64,000 nt of DNA from Microvirga mediterraneensis (GCF_013520865.1 NZ_JACDXJ010000001.1:2409001-2473000); one strand, 5' to 3'. Shown: positions 44,543 through 56,410, counted from the stretch's first letter. Translations and numbers: made by a program. Notes: generated from the sequence alone by a model not told the origin.

Positions 44543-46303
44543 ATGAACATTTTCGGGCTGTTTGAGAAGCGGGTTGCGGATGCGCTCGGCCGGTTGGCCG
44601 AGGCGGGCAGGATGCCGTCAGGGCTGGATGTCAGCCGCGTCGTGGTCGAGCCGCCGCGCGATTCCTCCCATGGCGACCTCGCCACGAACGCCGCCATGGT
44701 CCTGGCCAAGGAGGCGCGGATGAACCCGCGTGCCCTCGCTGAGCTTCTCGTCGCCGACCTCAAGGATGATCCGCGCGTTACCAACGTGGAGATCGCCGGT
44801 CCCGGCTTCATCAATATCCGCCTTGCGCCTTCGGTGCTGCACGAGGTCCTGCGCGCCGCCGTCGTCGACAGCGACGGCTTCGGTCGGAGCGGGCAGGGGG
44901 CGGGCGCGCCGGTCAATGTCGAGTATGTCTCGGCCAACCCGACCGGCCCGATGCATGTGGGTCATTGCCGGGGCGCGGTCTTCGGCGATGCCCTGGCCGG
45001 TCTCCTGGATTTCGCGGGCTACAAGGTCACGCGGGAATACTACATCAACGATGCCGGCGCGCAGGTCGATGTCCTCGCCCGCTCGGCCTATCTCCGTTAC
45101 AAAGAGGCCCTTGGGCACGAGATCGGAGAGATCCCGGAGGGTCTCTATCCCGGCGATTACCTGAAGCCCGTCGGCGAGCGGATGGCCAAGGAATATGGCA
45201 CGAGCCTGATCGACAAGCCTGAAGCCGAGTGGCTGCCGCTCGTGCGCGAGACCTCCATCGACGCCATGATGGACATGATCCGGGACGATCTTGCGGTCCT
45301 CAACATTCACCACGACGTCTTCTTCTCCGAGCGCTCCCTGCAGCAAGGAAATGGGGGAGAAGTCGCCAGATTGATCGCCGAACTGCGCGGTCGCGATCTG
45401 GTCTATATGGGCCGCCTCCCGCCACCGAAGGGCCAGAAGGACGAGGATTGGGAGGACCGGGAGCAGCTTCTGTTCCGCGCCACGGCCTTCGGCGACGAGG
45501 TGGATCGTCCGCTGCTGAAGTCCGACGGCTCCTACACCTATTTCGCCTCCGACATCGCCTATCACCGCTCGAAATACGAGCGTGGCTTTGCCTCCATGAT
45601 CGACGTGTGGGGCGCCGACCACGGCGGCTATGTGAAGCGCATGCAGGCGGCCGTGAAGGCCGTGACCGACGGCAAGGGCGATCTGGATGTAAAGCTCTGC
45701 CAGCTCGTGAAGCTTCTGCGCGGCGGCGAGCCGGTGAAGATGTCCAAGCGCTCGGGCGACTTCGTGACCCTGCGGGAAGTGGTCGATGAGGTGGGCCGTG
45801 ATGCCGCCCGCTTCATGATGATCTTCCGCAAGAATGATGCGACCCTGGATTTCGACCTCGCCAAGGTGGTCGAGCAGTCCAAGGACAACCCGGTCTTCTA
45901 CGTCCAGTACGCCCATGCCCGCTGTGCCTCGGTCTTCCGTCAGGCGGCGGAAGCGTTCCCGGGGGCTGACTTCACGCCGGCTCAGCTGGAGAAGGCGGAT
46001 CTGTCGATTTTGAGTGACGAAGCGGAAATGGACGTCATTCACCGCATCGCTCAGTTTCCCCGGATGATCGAAGCCGCGGCCGAGGCTCACGAGCCGCACA
46101 GGGTCGCATTCTACCTCTATGACCTGGCCAGTGCGTTCCACAGCTTATGGAATAAGGGCAAAGACTTGCCGCAATTACGCTTTGTTAATCTAACTGATAA
46201 AGATTCAACACAAGCGAGGCTCGCTCTCGTGCATGCCCTCAAGGGCGTGCTCGCATCTGGTCTCGCAATCCTGGGCGTCACGGCACCCGAAGAAATGCGA
46301 TAG
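44543..46303 (+). CDS. argS: arginyl-tRNA synthetase
   Basis: A 586-residue class I synthetase. The additional N-terminal domain (1-110) precedes the HIGH motif as HVGH at 138-141 ([10 protein letters not shown]), the KMSKS motif as KMSKR at 399-403 and a DALR anticodon-binding domain at the C-terminus ([21 protein letters not shown]). The start at 44543 gives the normal [11 protein letters not shown] leader; an ATG at 44519 is possible. Near the 3' end, about 46140-46215, base composition falls abruptly with rare TTA and CTA codons. Confidence 0.96.
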   Translation: MNIFGLFEKRVADALGRLAEAGRMPSGLDVSRVVVEPPRDSSHGDLATNAAMVLAKEARMNPRALAELLVADLKDDPRVTNVEIAGPGFINIRLAPSVLHEVLRAAVVDSDGFGRSGQGAGAPVNVEYVSANPTGPMHVGHCRGAVFGDALAGLLDFAGYKVTREYYINDAGAQVDVLARSAYLRYKEALGHEIGEIPEGLYPGDYLKPVGERMAKEYGTSLIDKPEAEWLPLVRETSIDAMMDMIRDDLAVLNIHHDVFFSERSLQQGNGGEVARLIAELRGRDLVYMGRLPPPKGQKDEDWEDREQLLFRATAFGDEVDRPLLKSDGSYTYFASDIAYHRSKYERGFASMIDVWGADHGGYVKRMQAAVKAVTDGKGDLDVKLCQLVKLLRGGEPVKMSKRSGDFVTLREVVDEVGRDAARFMMIFRKNDATLDFDLAKVVEQSKDNPVFYVQYAHARCASVFRQAAEAFPGADFTPAQLEKADLSILSDEAEMDVIHRIAQFPRMIEAAAEAHEPHRVAFYLYDLASAFHSLWNKGKDLPQLRFVNLTDKDSTQARLALVHALKGVLASGLAILGVTAPEEMR

Positions 46304-46409
46304 TGTTTCTTGAGGCGGATCAACCGCTTACGAAGCATTCGCGTCGGGTCTCGTTACGTCATGCAGGCGGAGCAACGGTGCTCCTGTCGCGTAACTGGAG
46401 ATCCGGCGC

Positions 46410-47807
46410 ATGAGCGAATCAGTAAAGCCCCGTTTTGCCGTCGACCTCAACGAGATCGAACGGCAACTCGCGCAGGCGGGTACCCCGCAATCCCAGCCGG
46501 CCAGCGCCGGGCGGAACGATCCGCTCGCGGAATTGGCCCGGATCGTAGGGCAAGACGACCCATTTCAGGCTCTCTTGGCCAATGACGGATCCGCCCGTCC
46601 GCGTCAGCAGGGCTCCTCGATCGACGATCTTTTCGCCGTCCGCGACACCATGCCGCAACCCGCCCGCGAGGTGCCGGTCCGTGCCCCGCAGGGAGGTCAC
46701 GCCGCGCCGTCGTTCGACCTCGGCGGGTACCCGCAAAGCCATGTCCGCGCCCCTGAACCGGCCTATCCCCGCCAGCCTGCTCACCAGAATCAGGATGCCT
46801 ACGGCAACGAGGCCTATGCGCAGGACTACTACGCCGATCAGGCCGGGCCTTACGCCGACCAGGATTACGATCAGCCGCAGGATTATGCTCCGATCGAGAA
46901 GGGCCGGTCCCGCAAGGGCGTTATCGCCATGGCGGCGGTCGTGGGCGCAGTCGTGCTCGGCGGTGGCGGAGCCTACATGGCTTCGGGCTCATCGGCGATC
47001 ACCGGGGGCGAGCCGCCGCTGGTGAAGGCGAACAACGAGCCCACCAAGGTCCAGCCGCAGAACCCGGGCGGGGTCGAGATCCCGAACCAGAACAAGCAGA
47101 TCTACGAGCGCGCCAATCAGAACGCGGCGACAAAGGTCGTCAACCGCGAGGAGCAGCCGGTCGACCTGCAGCAGGCCGTGCGCATGAATGGCGGCGCCGT
47201 GGCCGACGCCACGGGCGGTACGATCCCTACCAGCTCGGTCAAGCCTCATCAGACCGCCAGTCTGAATCTCGGGGAGCCGAAGAAAGTCCGCACGGTCACC
47301 ATCCGCCCCGACGGCACCGTGGCGGGCTCGGAGCGTCCAGCCGCCCAGCCGGCGGCTCCCGCAGCCATGACGCTGCCGCCCCAGGCCCAGGCTGCTCCGG
47401 TGCAGACCGCATCGGCCCAGCCCCGCGCTGCTGCGAGCACTCCGGTCGCGGCTCCGGCCACGCCCGCTCCGACTCCGAAGCCCGCGGCAGCAACGCCCGC
47501 ACCGACGCAGGTCGCGTCGGTTCAGCCGGTCGCTCCGGCCGCGGCGGCAGCGGAAACGACGCCCAGCGGCGGCTTTGCCGTGCAGCTCGGCCTCGCCAAT
47601 TCGGAAGCCGGCGCTCAGACGGCCTTCGCTTCGTTCCAGCGCAGGTACCCCGACCTCGAAGGCATGCCGTCCCTCATCCGCAAGGCCGAGGTGAACGGGA
47701 ACACCATCTATCGCGTCCGGGTCGGGCCCCTGTCCAAAGACGAGGCCTCTTCCCTCTGCTCCAAGCTGCAGGGCCAGGGCGGCCAGTGCTTCGTCGCCAA
47801 GAACTGA
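46410..47807 (+). CDS. SPOR-domain membrane protein
   Basis: A 465-residue protein. A long acidic cytoplasmic region (1-165) precedes one transmembrane helix (about 170-192, VIAMAAVVGAVVLGGGGAYM). A Pro/Ala/Gln-rich periplasmic tether (200-385) leads to a C-terminal SPOR domain (about 388-463, FAVQLGLANSEAGAQTAFAS...YRVRVGPLSKDEASSLC). SPOR domains bind denuded septal peptidoglycan, so it should take part in cell division. It is encoded between argS and nagZ, as in other Rhizobiales. Two cysteines lie in the SPOR domain. Confidence 0.88.
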   Translation: MSESVKPRFAVDLNEIERQLAQAGTPQSQPASAGRNDPLAELARIVGQDDPFQALLANDGSARPRQQGSSIDDLFAVRDTMPQPAREVPVRAPQGGHAAPSFDLGGYPQSHVRAPEPAYPRQPAHQNQDAYGNEAYAQDYYADQAGPYADQDYDQPQDYAPIEKGRSRKGVIAMAAVVGAVVLGGGGAYMASGSSAITGGEPPLVKANNEPTKVQPQNPGGVEIPNQNKQIYERANQNAATKVVNREEQPVDLQQAVRMNGGAVADATGGTIPTSSVKPHQTASLNLGEPKKVRTVTIRPDGTVAGSERPAAQPAAPAAMTLPPQAQAAPVQTASAQPRAAASTPVAAPATPAPTPKPAAATPAPTQVASVQPVAPAAAAAETTPSGGFAVQLGLANSEAGAQTAFASFQRRYPDLEGMPSLIRKAEVNGNTIYRVRVGPLSKDEASSLCSKLQGQGGQCFVAKN

Positions 47808-47874
47808 GGCGGGATAAACTGAGACAAGATAACTTGGCGGTCGAGATTTCTTGACCCTGCCGAGCAGGAGACTT

Positions 47875-47902
47875 AAGGCGCGGGTATGAAAACCCGCGCC
47901 TT
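47875..47902 (+). promoter_or_regulatory. 11-bp perfect hairpin with the nagZ start codon in its loop
   Basis: AAGGCGCGGGT (47875-47885) pairs perfectly with ACCCGCGCCTT (47892-47902). The six-base loop is ATGAAA, the first two codons of nagZ. TATT follows, giving a terminator-like run. AGGAG lies 4-8 nt ahead of the stem. Confidence 0.8.
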
Positions 47903-48905
47903 TATTGCTGGATGCTCCGGCACCGAACTCACCCCGGACGAGGTCGCCTTCTTCAAGGAGGCGGATCCCTGGGGATTCATCCTGTTCCGCCGCAATGTAG
48001 AGAGCCCCGAGCAGGTGAGGGCGCTCTGCGGTGCCCTAAGGGACGCAGTCGGCCGGGCCGACGCTCCCATCCTGATCGATCAGGAGGGCGGACGGGTTCA
48101 GCGCCTGGGGCCGCCGCACTGGCCCAAATATCCTTCCGGCCGCGCCTATGGTCGCCTTCACGCGAACGATCCGCTCGTCCAGCGCGAGATCGCCCGGCTC
48201 GGCGCCCGGCTGATCGCCCACGACCTCCGCTCGGTCGGCATCACGGTCGATTGCCTGCCGGTCCTGGACGTTCCCTCGCCGGGCGCCCACGACGTAATCG
48301 GGGACCGGGCCTACGGCCAGACGCCGAGTCAGGTCGCGATCCTGGGCCGGGCCGCCGCCGAGGGCCTCCTGGCGGGCGGCGTGCTGCCGGTGGTCAAGCA
48401 TATGCCGGGCCATGGCCGGGCCGGCGCCGACAGCCACCTGGCGCTTCCCGTGGTCGATGCCTCGCGCGAGGAGCTGGAGCGGCACGATTTCGCGCCGTTC
48501 CGCATGCTCACCGACATGCCCCTCGCCATGACGGCGCACGTGGTCTACACCGCCCTGGACCCGGACCGGCCCGCGACCACTTCCCCGGTCGTCATGCAGG
48601 AGATCATCCGCGGCCAAATTGGCTATGACGGTCTGGTGATGACCGACGATCTGTCGATGCACGCCCTTTCCGGTTCATTCCGGGGCCGGACGGAGGCCGC
48701 CTTTTCGGCAGGCTGTGACATGGCTCTTCACTGCAACGGCAACATGGAGGAGATGAGTGCCGTCGCCGAAGCCGCGCCTACCTTAAGCGGGGAAGCCCTC
48801 CGCCGCGCTAACGCTGCGTTAGCACGCATCACCCATGATCCGGAGCCTTTGGATCCTGTGGATGCCCGGTCCAGGCTCGATTCTGCTCTTGCGATGATCG
48901 CCTAA
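47886..48905 (+). CDS. nagZ: beta-N-acetylhexosaminidase NagZ
   Basis: A 339-residue GH3 enzyme. It removes N-acetylglucosamine from anhydromuropeptides in peptidoglycan recycling, in the cytoplasm. The conserved KHMPGHG spans 171-177 with the catalytic Asp/His nearby (GADSHLALP), and the N-terminal WGFILFRRNVESPEQV and IDQEGGRVQRL motifs are present. The start falls inside a strong hairpin (47875-47902), so translation initiation may be controlled. It heads the run to scpA and scpB. Confidence 0.93.
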   Translation: MKTRAFIAGCSGTELTPDEVAFFKEADPWGFILFRRNVESPEQVRALCGALRDAVGRADAPILIDQEGGRVQRLGPPHWPKYPSGRAYGRLHANDPLVQREIARLGARLIAHDLRSVGITVDCLPVLDVPSPGAHDVIGDRAYGQTPSQVAILGRAAAEGLLAGGVLPVVKHMPGHGRAGADSHLALPVVDASREELERHDFAPFRMLTDMPLAMTAHVVYTALDPDRPATTSPVVMQEIIRGQIGYDGLVMTDDLSMHALSGSFRGRTEAAFSAGCDMALHCNGNMEEMSAVAEAAPTLSGEALRRANAALARITHDPEPLDPVDARSRLDSALAMIA

Positions 48906-48945
48906 AGCTAATGAAGCTTCGAACCCCATGAGTTGAGTACGGTCG

Positions 48946-49746
48946 ATGGCAAATCCCTTACCCTTCGAAGACGTCGAACGCACGGAGCGGGCCGAGAGCG
49001 AGCCCGCCCTGCTCGTCGACGTGGACGGGTTCGAGGGGCCGCTCGACCTGCTGCTGGAACTCGCCCGGCGCCAGAAGGTGGATCTCCACCGGATCTCGAT
49101 CCTGGCGCTGGCCGAGCAGTACATCGCCTTCATCGAGGCCGCGCGCCGCATGCGTCTCGAGCTGGCGGCCGATTACCTCGTGATGGCGGCCTGGCTCGCC
49201 TATCTCAAGTCGCGCCTCCTGCTGCCCGAGCCGCCGAAGGGCGAGGAGCCGAGCGCCGAGGAGCTGGCCTCGGCCCTGGCCCTGCGCCTGCGCCGCCTGG
49301 AGGCGATCCGCGAGGCCGCCAAGAAGATGGGCGAGCGTGCCTGGCTCGGTCGTGACGTCTTCGCCCGAGGCGCGCCCGAACCCGTGATCATCCTCCGGGA
49401 TTCCCACTACGAGGCGAGCCTTTACGACCTGCTCAAGGCCTATGCCCAGCAGCGGCAGATCCAGTTCAACGCCCGTGTGTCCCTGCACAAGCGGAACGTC
49501 TGGTCGCTGGTCGATGCGCGCGAGGCCCTCGAGCGTCTCGTCGGTCACTTGAACGACTGGGTGACACTCGACACCTATCTGATGGAATACATGGTCGAGC
49601 CTTCCATGCGACCGACGATACTGGCTTCGGCCCTTTCCGCCACCCTGGAAATGGTGCGCGAGGGCAAGCTGACGGTTCGGCAGGACGAGGCCTTCGCACC
49701 GGTCTGGGTCAAGCCCGTCGCCGATCCGGCCGAGGCAGGAGTTTAA
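48946..49746 (+). CDS. scpA: segregation and condensation protein A
   Basis: A 266-residue kleisin. The N-terminal SMC-binding region is DVDGFEGPLDLLLELARRQKVDL, then SILALAEQYIAFIEAARRM and ADYLVMAAWLAYLKSRLLLPE. A winged-helix C-terminal part binds SMC. With ScpB and SMC it condenses and segregates the chromosome. It is 1 nt from scpB. Confidence 0.95.
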   Translation: MANPLPFEDVERTERAESEPALLVDVDGFEGPLDLLLELARRQKVDLHRISILALAEQYIAFIEAARRMRLELAADYLVMAAWLAYLKSRLLLPEPPKGEEPSAEELASALALRLRRLEAIREAAKKMGERAWLGRDVFARGAPEPVIILRDSHYEASLYDLLKAYAQQRQIQFNARVSLHKRNVWSLVDAREALERLVGHLNDWVTLDTYLMEYMVEPSMRPTILASALSATLEMVREGKLTVRQDEAFAPVWVKPVADPAEAGV

Positions 49747-49747
49747 G

Positions 49748-50463
49748 ATGCTGCCCGACATGCAGGAAGACACGACCGAGATGACGGAAGCCGAGGCGCC
49801 GGAGATCAGCCATGTCCCCGATCACGGCGAGGCCATGCGGATCGCCGAGGCGCTCCTGTTCGCCGCGCCCGCACCTTTGAGCGCCGAGGAACTGAGCGGG
49901 CGTCTGCCTGAAGGCGCGGATGTGGAGAAGATCCTTCAGGACCTGACCGAGCTCTATGCCCCCCGGGGCGTCAACCTCGTCCGGGTGGCCGGGAAATGGA
50001 CCTTCCGCACGGCCGGCGACCTGTCCTTCGTGCTCGCCCGCGATGTGGTCGAGCAGCGCAGGCTTTCCCGCGCCGCGATGGAGACCTTGGCGATCATCGC
50101 CTACCACCAGCCGGTGACCCGCGCCGAGATCGAAGAGATCCGCGGCGTCGCCACGTCCAAGGGCACCATCGATACCCTCCTGGAAACCGGCTGGATTCGT
50201 CTGAGGGGGCGCAGGAAGGCGCCCGGCCGTCCCGTGACCTACGGTACGACGCCGGGCTTCCTGGAGCATTTCGGCCTCGATGCCATCGAGGATCTTCCAG
50301 GTCTCGAGGAACTCAAGGGGGCGGGCTTCATCGAGGGACGCGTGCCTTCTGATTTCTCGGTGCCGACCCCTTCCGATGCGGATGCCCTGCGCGAGGATGA
50401 GGACCCGCTCGACGACGATCTGCTTCAGCCTCTCGACATGCATCAGACCGAGGTGGGCGAGGA

Positions 50464-50467
<4 letters not shown>
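49748..50467 (+). CDS. scpB: segregation and condensation protein B
   Basis: A 239-residue protein with two winged helices (about 28-100 and 105-190): RIAEALLFAAPAPLSAEEL, then METLAIIAYHQPVTRAEIEEIRG and GTIDTLLETGWIRLRGRRK. It dimerises and binds ScpA. The C-terminus is acidic (about residues 195-239). It overlaps the next ABC ATPase gene by 4 nt (ATGA). Confidence 0.95.
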
Positions 50468-51588
<1,121 letters not shown>

Positions 51589-51645
51589 GTTGACGGCGAG
51601 TTCATATCGAGAAGCCGCGCCTTCCGGGGCGCAGGAGGAATTGCC

Positions 51646-51888
51646 ATGGGTGGCACGAGTATTTGGCACTGGATCGTCGTGGGTCTGATCGTCGTCCTGC
51701 TGTTCGGACGCGGCAAGATCTCCGACATGATGGGCGACGTCGCGAAGGGCATCAAGGCCTTCAAGAAGGGCATGTCCGAGGACGATACGCCGGCAAAGCC
51801 GGTGCAGCCGTCCGAGCCGGTCCGCACCATCGATCATCAGAACGGTACGACGACGACCACAGTGACGACCGATCATAAGGTCGGCTAA
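51646..51888 (+). CDS. tatA: Sec-independent translocase subunit TatA
   Basis: An 80-residue protein: a short periplasmic start, one membrane helix (about 6-21, [16 protein letters not shown]), then an amphipathic helix ([21 protein letters not shown]) and a Thr/Asp-rich tail. TatA oligomers form the pore for folded proteins with twin-arginine signals. It is the first of tatA-tatB-tatC. Confidence 0.95.
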   Translation: MGGTSIWHWIVVGLIVVLLFGRGKISDMMGDVAKGIKAFKKGMSEDDTPAKPVQPSEPVRTIDHQNGTTTTTVTTDHKVG

Positions 51889-51961
51889 GCTTTAGTGCGC
51901 AGCCACTTTGGTGGCGTGTCAGTACGCGTGAGTACCTAAGAGGCAGGTTCGAGGCCACGTC

Positions 51962-52567
51962 ATGTTGGACATGAGCTGGGGTGAGGTCATGGTGATCGGC
52001 GCCGTCGCGCTGATCGTGATCGGCCCAAAGGATCTGCCGAAGGCACTGCGGACGGTCGGGCAGGTGACGGGGAAGCTTCGCCGCATGGCGGCGGAATTCC
52101 AGGGGCAGTTCAACGAGGCCATGCGCGAGGCCGAGCTCGACGACGTCAAGAAGCAGCTCCAGGGGATGAACGATTCCGTCTCCTCCGTCGGCAATGCGAG
52201 CTTCAACCCCATCCAGACCATACGGGACGAGCTCAAGACCTCCATCGAAGCGCCCGTATCTCCTGACCCGAAGGCTCCCGAGACCGAGACCGGGCCGGCT
52301 GTCCCGGCGGTGGCGTCCGAACAGGTGGCGCCTGAGCCGGCGGCACTTGCAAAGGACGCCTCCGACGCCTCGGTCCAAGCGGTTGTGGAAGGACGCGAGC
52401 CCGCGCCCACCGATCCCCTGATCGACCTGCCTCCTCCGCCGACCGTCGATCCAGCGACGGAAATCGCCGAATCCTTGCGGCGGGAGGCTGAGTACGAGGC
52501 CCAGCAGGCTGCCCTTGCCGAGCAACTTTCAGAAAAACCAGAAAAATCGGACGCGAAAGCCGGATGA
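51962..52567 (+). CDS. tatB: Sec-independent translocase subunit TatB
   Basis: A 201-residue protein. A TatB-type helix start ([26 protein letters not shown]) leads into an amphipathic helix and a long acidic Pro/Ala-rich tail (about 85-201). TatB with TatC forms the signal-peptide receptor. Its stop codon overlaps the tatC start by 4 nt. Confidence 0.94.
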   Translation: MLDMSWGEVMVIGAVALIVIGPKDLPKALRTVGQVTGKLRRMAAEFQGQFNEAMREAELDDVKKQLQGMNDSVSSVGNASFNPIQTIRDELKTSIEAPVSPDPKAPETETGPAVPAVASEQVAPEPAALAKDASDASVQAVVEGREPAPTDPLIDLPPPPTVDPATEIAESLRREAEYEAQQAALAEQLSEKPEKSDAKAG

Positions 52568-53367
52568 CCACCGCCGCTGAAGACGATGAGGTCGAAGCTT
52601 CGCGCGCGCCTCTGATCGAGCACCTGACCGAGCTGCGTTCACGCCTGATCAAGGCGCTGGTCGCGTTCGTGATCATGTTTTTCATCTGCTTCGCCGCCGC
52701 GAAGTACATCTACAACGCGCTCGTCTGGCCCTACGTCCTCGCGGTCGGTTCGCCGGAGAAGGCGCACCTGGTCTATACGCACGGCCTGGAATACCTGTTC
52801 ACGCAGATCCAGGTGGCGGCCTTCGGTGCCGGCTTCCTGGCTTTCCCGGTCATCGCCATGCAGATCTACAAGTTCGTGGCGCCGGGCCTCTACAAGAACG
52901 AGCGTCGGGCCTTCGTCCCGTACCTCTTCGCGACGCCGATCCTCTTCGTCATCGGCGCGGCCTGCGTCTATTTCATCGCCATGCCGCTCCTCATGCGCTT
53001 TTCCGTGGGCATGCAGCAGCTGGCGACGGATACGAGCCCGGCCATCGAGTTCCTGCCGAAGGTCAGCGAGTATCTGTCGCTGATCATGACGCTGATCTTC
53101 GCCTTCGGTATCTGCTTCCAGCTGCCCGTCATCCTGACCCTGCTCGCCCGCGCCGGGATCATCGACTCGCAGTTCCTGAAGGACAAACGCCGCTACGCCG
53201 TCGTCATCGTGTTCGTGATTGCCGCGGTTCTCACCCCTCCGGACGTGATCAGCCAGTTCGCCCTTGCGATCCCCACCTTGCTTCTTTACGAGGCATCCAT
53301 CTTCTCCGTGACCATGGTCGAGAAGAAGCGTGCGGAAGCCGAGGCCGCGCGCGCGGCAGAGGGGTAG
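52564..53367 (+). CDS. tatC: Sec-independent translocase subunit TatC
   Basis: A 267-residue protein with six membrane helices. The N-terminal conserved segment is [19 protein letters not shown], followed by a [20 protein letters not shown] region and [10 protein letters not shown]. TatC binds the twin-arginine motif. A charged tail ends the protein ([15 protein letters not shown]). It is the last tat gene; serS follows after about 100 bp. Confidence 0.95.
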   Translation: MTTAAEDDEVEASRAPLIEHLTELRSRLIKALVAFVIMFFICFAAAKYIYNALVWPYVLAVGSPEKAHLVYTHGLEYLFTQIQVAAFGAGFLAFPVIAMQIYKFVAPGLYKNERRAFVPYLFATPILFVIGAACVYFIAMPLLMRFSVGMQQLATDTSPAIEFLPKVSEYLSLIMTLIFAFGICFQLPVILTLLARAGIIDSQFLKDKRRYAVVIVFVIAAVLTPPDVISQFALAIPTLLLYEASIFSVTMVEKKRAEAEAARAAEG

Positions 53368-53469
53368 AGACCGAAAGGACTCCACATCGGCCGCCATCCT
53401 CGGCATAAGTTGAAGGGGCGGCCTCGTCGAAAAAGGGCAGGTCCGCTCGATGAAGCAGGTCCCCATCCC

Positions 53470-54831
53470 ATGCACGACATCCGTTCCATCCGCGAGAATC
53501 CCGCGGCTTTCGACCAAGGCCTCCGGAACCGGGGCATGGAGCCCCTGTCCGCGCAGCTGATCGCCCTCGACGATTCCCGAAAAGGCGCGGTTTCCGCCCT
53601 GCAGGCTGCCACCGAGCGCCGCAACGCCCTATCCAAGGAAATCGGTCAGGCGAAGGCCAAGAAGGACGAGGTCCGTGCGCAGGAGCTGATGGCCGAGGTC
53701 GCCCGGATCAAGGAGACGATGCCGGAGCTGGAGGAGGGCGAGCGGGCCGCCGAGAAGGCACTGTTCGCGGCTCTCGCCGCCATCCCCAACATCCCGAAGG
53801 AGGATGTGCCGGTCGGGGCCGACGAGCACGGCAACGTGGAGCGCCACCGCTTCGGCACGCCGCCGACCCTGAACAGCGCCAAGCAGCATTTCGAGATCGG
53901 CGAAGCTCTCGGCCTCATGGATTTCGAAACAGCCGCCAAGCTCTCCGGCTCGCGGTTCGTTGTCCTGAAAGGCGGGCTGGCGCGCCTGGAGCGCGCCCTC
54001 GGCCAGTTCATGATCGACCTCCACACCAACGAGCATGGCTACACGGAAGTGAACCCGCCGCTGCTGGTGCGGGACGACGCCATGTTCGGCACGGCGCAGC
54101 TGCCGAAATTCGAGGACGACCAGTTCTGGGCCTTCCCCGGCAACTCGCTCGAACAGATCGTGGCCGCCGCGCTCGAAGGTCAGCCGAGCGATGCGATCGC
54201 CAAGCTGGTCAAGGACACCCGCTACGGCATGATCCCGACCGCGGAGGTCACGCTCACCAATCTCGTGCGTGAGCAGATCCTCTCCGAGGAGGAGCTGCCC
54301 CTGCGCTTCACCGCGCTCACCCCGAGCTTCCGTGCCGAGGCGGGATCCGCCGGACGCGACACGCGCGGCATGATCCGCCAGCACCAGTTCGTGAAATGCG
54401 AGCTCGTCTCGATCACGACGCCGCAGACCTCCGCCGACGAGCACGAGCGCATGCTCACGAGCGCCGAGAACGTGCTGAAGAAGCTCGAACTGCCGTTCCG
54501 TACCATGACGCTCTGCACGGGCGACATGGGCTTCTCCTCGACCAAGACCTACGACATTGAGGTCTGGCTGCCCGGGCAGGGAATGTATCGCGAGATTTCG
54601 AGCTGCTCGGTCTGCTCCGATTTCCAGGCCCGGCGCATGAACGCCCGCTACCGCGCGGCCGGCGAGAAGCAGCCCCGTTTCGTGCACACGCTCAACGGCT
54701 CCGGCCTCGCGGTCGGGCGGACGCTCGTGGCCGTACTGGAGAACTACCAGAATGAGGACGGCAGCGTCACGATTCCGTCGGTACTCCAGCCCTATATGGG
54801 CGGGATGACCCGCATCGAGCGTCAGGCTTAG
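53470..54831 (+). CDS. serS: seryl-tRNA synthetase
   Basis: A 453-residue class II synthetase. The N-terminal long coiled-coil arm for tRNA(Ser) binding spans about 30-100 ([19 protein letters not shown]). The core has TAEVTLTNL, motif 2 ([20 protein letters not shown]) and motif 3 ([18 protein letters not shown]). The ATG at 53470 gives the conserved [11 protein letters not shown]; a longer frame from 53410 adds non-conserved residues. surE begins 3 nt downstream. Confidence 0.96.
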   Translation: MHDIRSIRENPAAFDQGLRNRGMEPLSAQLIALDDSRKGAVSALQAATERRNALSKEIGQAKAKKDEVRAQELMAEVARIKETMPELEEGERAAEKALFAALAAIPNIPKEDVPVGADEHGNVERHRFGTPPTLNSAKQHFEIGEALGLMDFETAAKLSGSRFVVLKGGLARLERALGQFMIDLHTNEHGYTEVNPPLLVRDDAMFGTAQLPKFEDDQFWAFPGNSLEQIVAAALEGQPSDAIAKLVKDTRYGMIPTAEVTLTNLVREQILSEEELPLRFTALTPSFRAEAGSAGRDTRGMIRQHQFVKCELVSITTPQTSADEHERMLTSAENVLKKLELPFRTMTLCTGDMGFSSTKTYDIEVWLPGQGMYREISSCSVCSDFQARRMNARYRAAGEKQPRFVHTLNGSGLAVGRTLVAVLENYQNEDGSVTIPSVLQPYMGGMTRIERQA

Positions 54832-54834
54832 ACG

Positions 54835-55599
54835 ATGCGCATTCTCTGCACCAACGACGACGGCATTCATGCTCCTGGCTTGAAGACCCTGGAAGCCATC
54901 GCCCGCAACCTGTCGGACGATGTCTGGGTCGTCGCCCCCGAGACCGATCAGAGCGGCGTCGCCCATTCGCTCTCGCTCAACGATCCCTTGCGCCTGCGCG
55001 AGGTGTCCAGCCGACATTTCGCCGTGAAGGGCACGCCGACCGATTGCGTCATCATGGGCGTGCGTCACCTCATGCGGGACGCCAAGCCTGATCTCGTGCT
55101 CTCCGGAGTCAATCGGGGACAGAACGTGGCCGAGGACGTGACCTATTCCGGCACGGTGGCTGGCGCCATTGAGGGCACGATCCTCGGTATCCCGTCCATC
55201 GCGCTCTCCCAGGCTTACGGGCCGGGCACGCGCAACGCGCCGCGCTGGCAATGCGCGGAGCATCACGGCCCCAAGGTGGTACGCAGGGTCCTCGAGGCGG
55301 GCGTCGACAAGGGCATCCTGGTCAACGTCAACTTTCCCGATTGCGAGCCCGAGGATGTCGAGGGGACGGCTCTCGTCAACCAGGGCCAGCGCACGCAGGA
55401 ACTCCTGCGCCTCGACGAGCGGCAGGACGGGCGCGGCAACCCTTACTTCTGGATCGCCTTCGAGCGCCGCCCCTTCACGCCCGGCAACGGCACGGATCTC
55501 TGGGCCATCGCGAACCGGCGCATCGCCGTCACGCCGCTCCGTATCGACATGACGGACGAGCCGACGCTGACGCGCTACGCGCAGGCCTTCGGCGGTTGA
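54835..55599 (+). CDS. surE: 5'/3'-nucleotidase SurE
   Basis: A 254-residue metal-dependent nucleotidase. The motif CTNDDGIHAPGL supplies Asp8/Asp9, with APETDQSGVAHSLS, then VLSGVNRGQN and YSGTVAGAIEG completing the active site. It dephosphorylates nucleoside monophosphates under stress. It lies directly upstream of pcm, the classical pairing. Confidence 0.95.
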   Translation: MRILCTNDDGIHAPGLKTLEAIARNLSDDVWVVAPETDQSGVAHSLSLNDPLRLREVSSRHFAVKGTPTDCVIMGVRHLMRDAKPDLVLSGVNRGQNVAEDVTYSGTVAGAIEGTILGIPSIALSQAYGPGTRNAPRWQCAEHHGPKVVRRVLEAGVDKGILVNVNFPDCEPEDVEGTALVNQGQRTQELLRLDERQDGRGNPYFWIAFERRPFTPGNGTDLWAIANRRIAVTPLRIDMTDEPTLTRYAQAFGG

Positions 55600-55612
55600 G
55601 CGAGCGGACGCG

Positions 55613-56296
55613 ATGAACCAGGACGTGCCTTTCTTAGCCGAAGCGGATCTCCGCGACGAGCAGGAGGCGATCGGCGCTGCGTCCTTCATCCTGTCCCTTC
55701 GCGCGAAGGGCATCCGCGACACCGCGCTGCTGCGCGCCATGGAGCTCGTGCCGCGCGAAGTCTTCGCCCCCCGTCGCTTCAGCGATCTCGCCCGCACGGA
55801 CGTGGCGCTTCCGCTGCCCTGCGGGCAGACTATGACGGGACCTGCCACGGTCGCAGCCATGCTGCTGTCGCTCGGGGTCCAGCCGGGCCAGCGCATCCTG
55901 GAGGTCGGCACCGGCAGCGGCTACGTGACCGCCCTGCTGGCGAGGCTCAGCGCGGAGGTCACGAGCGTCGAGCGTTTCAACACGCTGGCGGAAAGCGCCG
56001 CGCAGCATCTCAGGATCGTCGAGGCGGGAAAGGTCCGCCTGGAAGTGGGCGACGGCTTGGCTACCCGGGTGCGGGACCGCTTCGACCGCATCCTGCTCAA
56101 CGGCGCCTGTCCCGAAATCCCCGAGACCGTGACGAATCTTCTCGGACCGGGCAGCCGTCTGGTAGGAGCGGTCACCATCGAGGGCGTGCCGCATCTCGTG
56201 CGGATCGAGCGCAACGCCGAGGGGGAACTCGCACAGTCGGTCGGCGCAGCCTTGCGCCTATCGCCGCTCGTCTCGGGGATTGCGGCCACACTCTGA
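55613..56296 (+). CDS. pcm: protein-L-isoaspartate O-methyltransferase
   Basis: A 227-residue SAM-dependent enzyme that starts repair of isoaspartyl residues in damaged proteins. The SAM motif is QRILEVGTGSGYVTALLA, preceded by LPCGQTMTGPATVAAML. The post-II region is RFDRILLNGACPEIPE. It starts 13 nt after surE and ahead of the LytM-factor gene. Confidence 0.92.
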   Translation: MNQDVPFLAEADLRDEQEAIGAASFILSLRAKGIRDTALLRAMELVPREVFAPRRFSDLARTDVALPLPCGQTMTGPATVAAMLLSLGVQPGQRILEVGTGSGYVTALLARLSAEVTSVERFNTLAESAAQHLRIVEAGKVRLEVGDGLATRVRDRFDRILLNGACPEIPETVTNLLGPGSRLVGAVTIEGVPHLVRIERNAEGELAQSVGAALRLSPLVSGIAATL

Positions 56297-56410
56297 CCGG
56301 ACCGAAATATTTTCGGACAGGGTTACGACAATCCGCACAGCGTCAACCGTTGCTTAACCTGAACAGGCTTTTAATGGCTTCATCGAGTTGCGTTCGGTTG
56401 GGGTTGAGTG

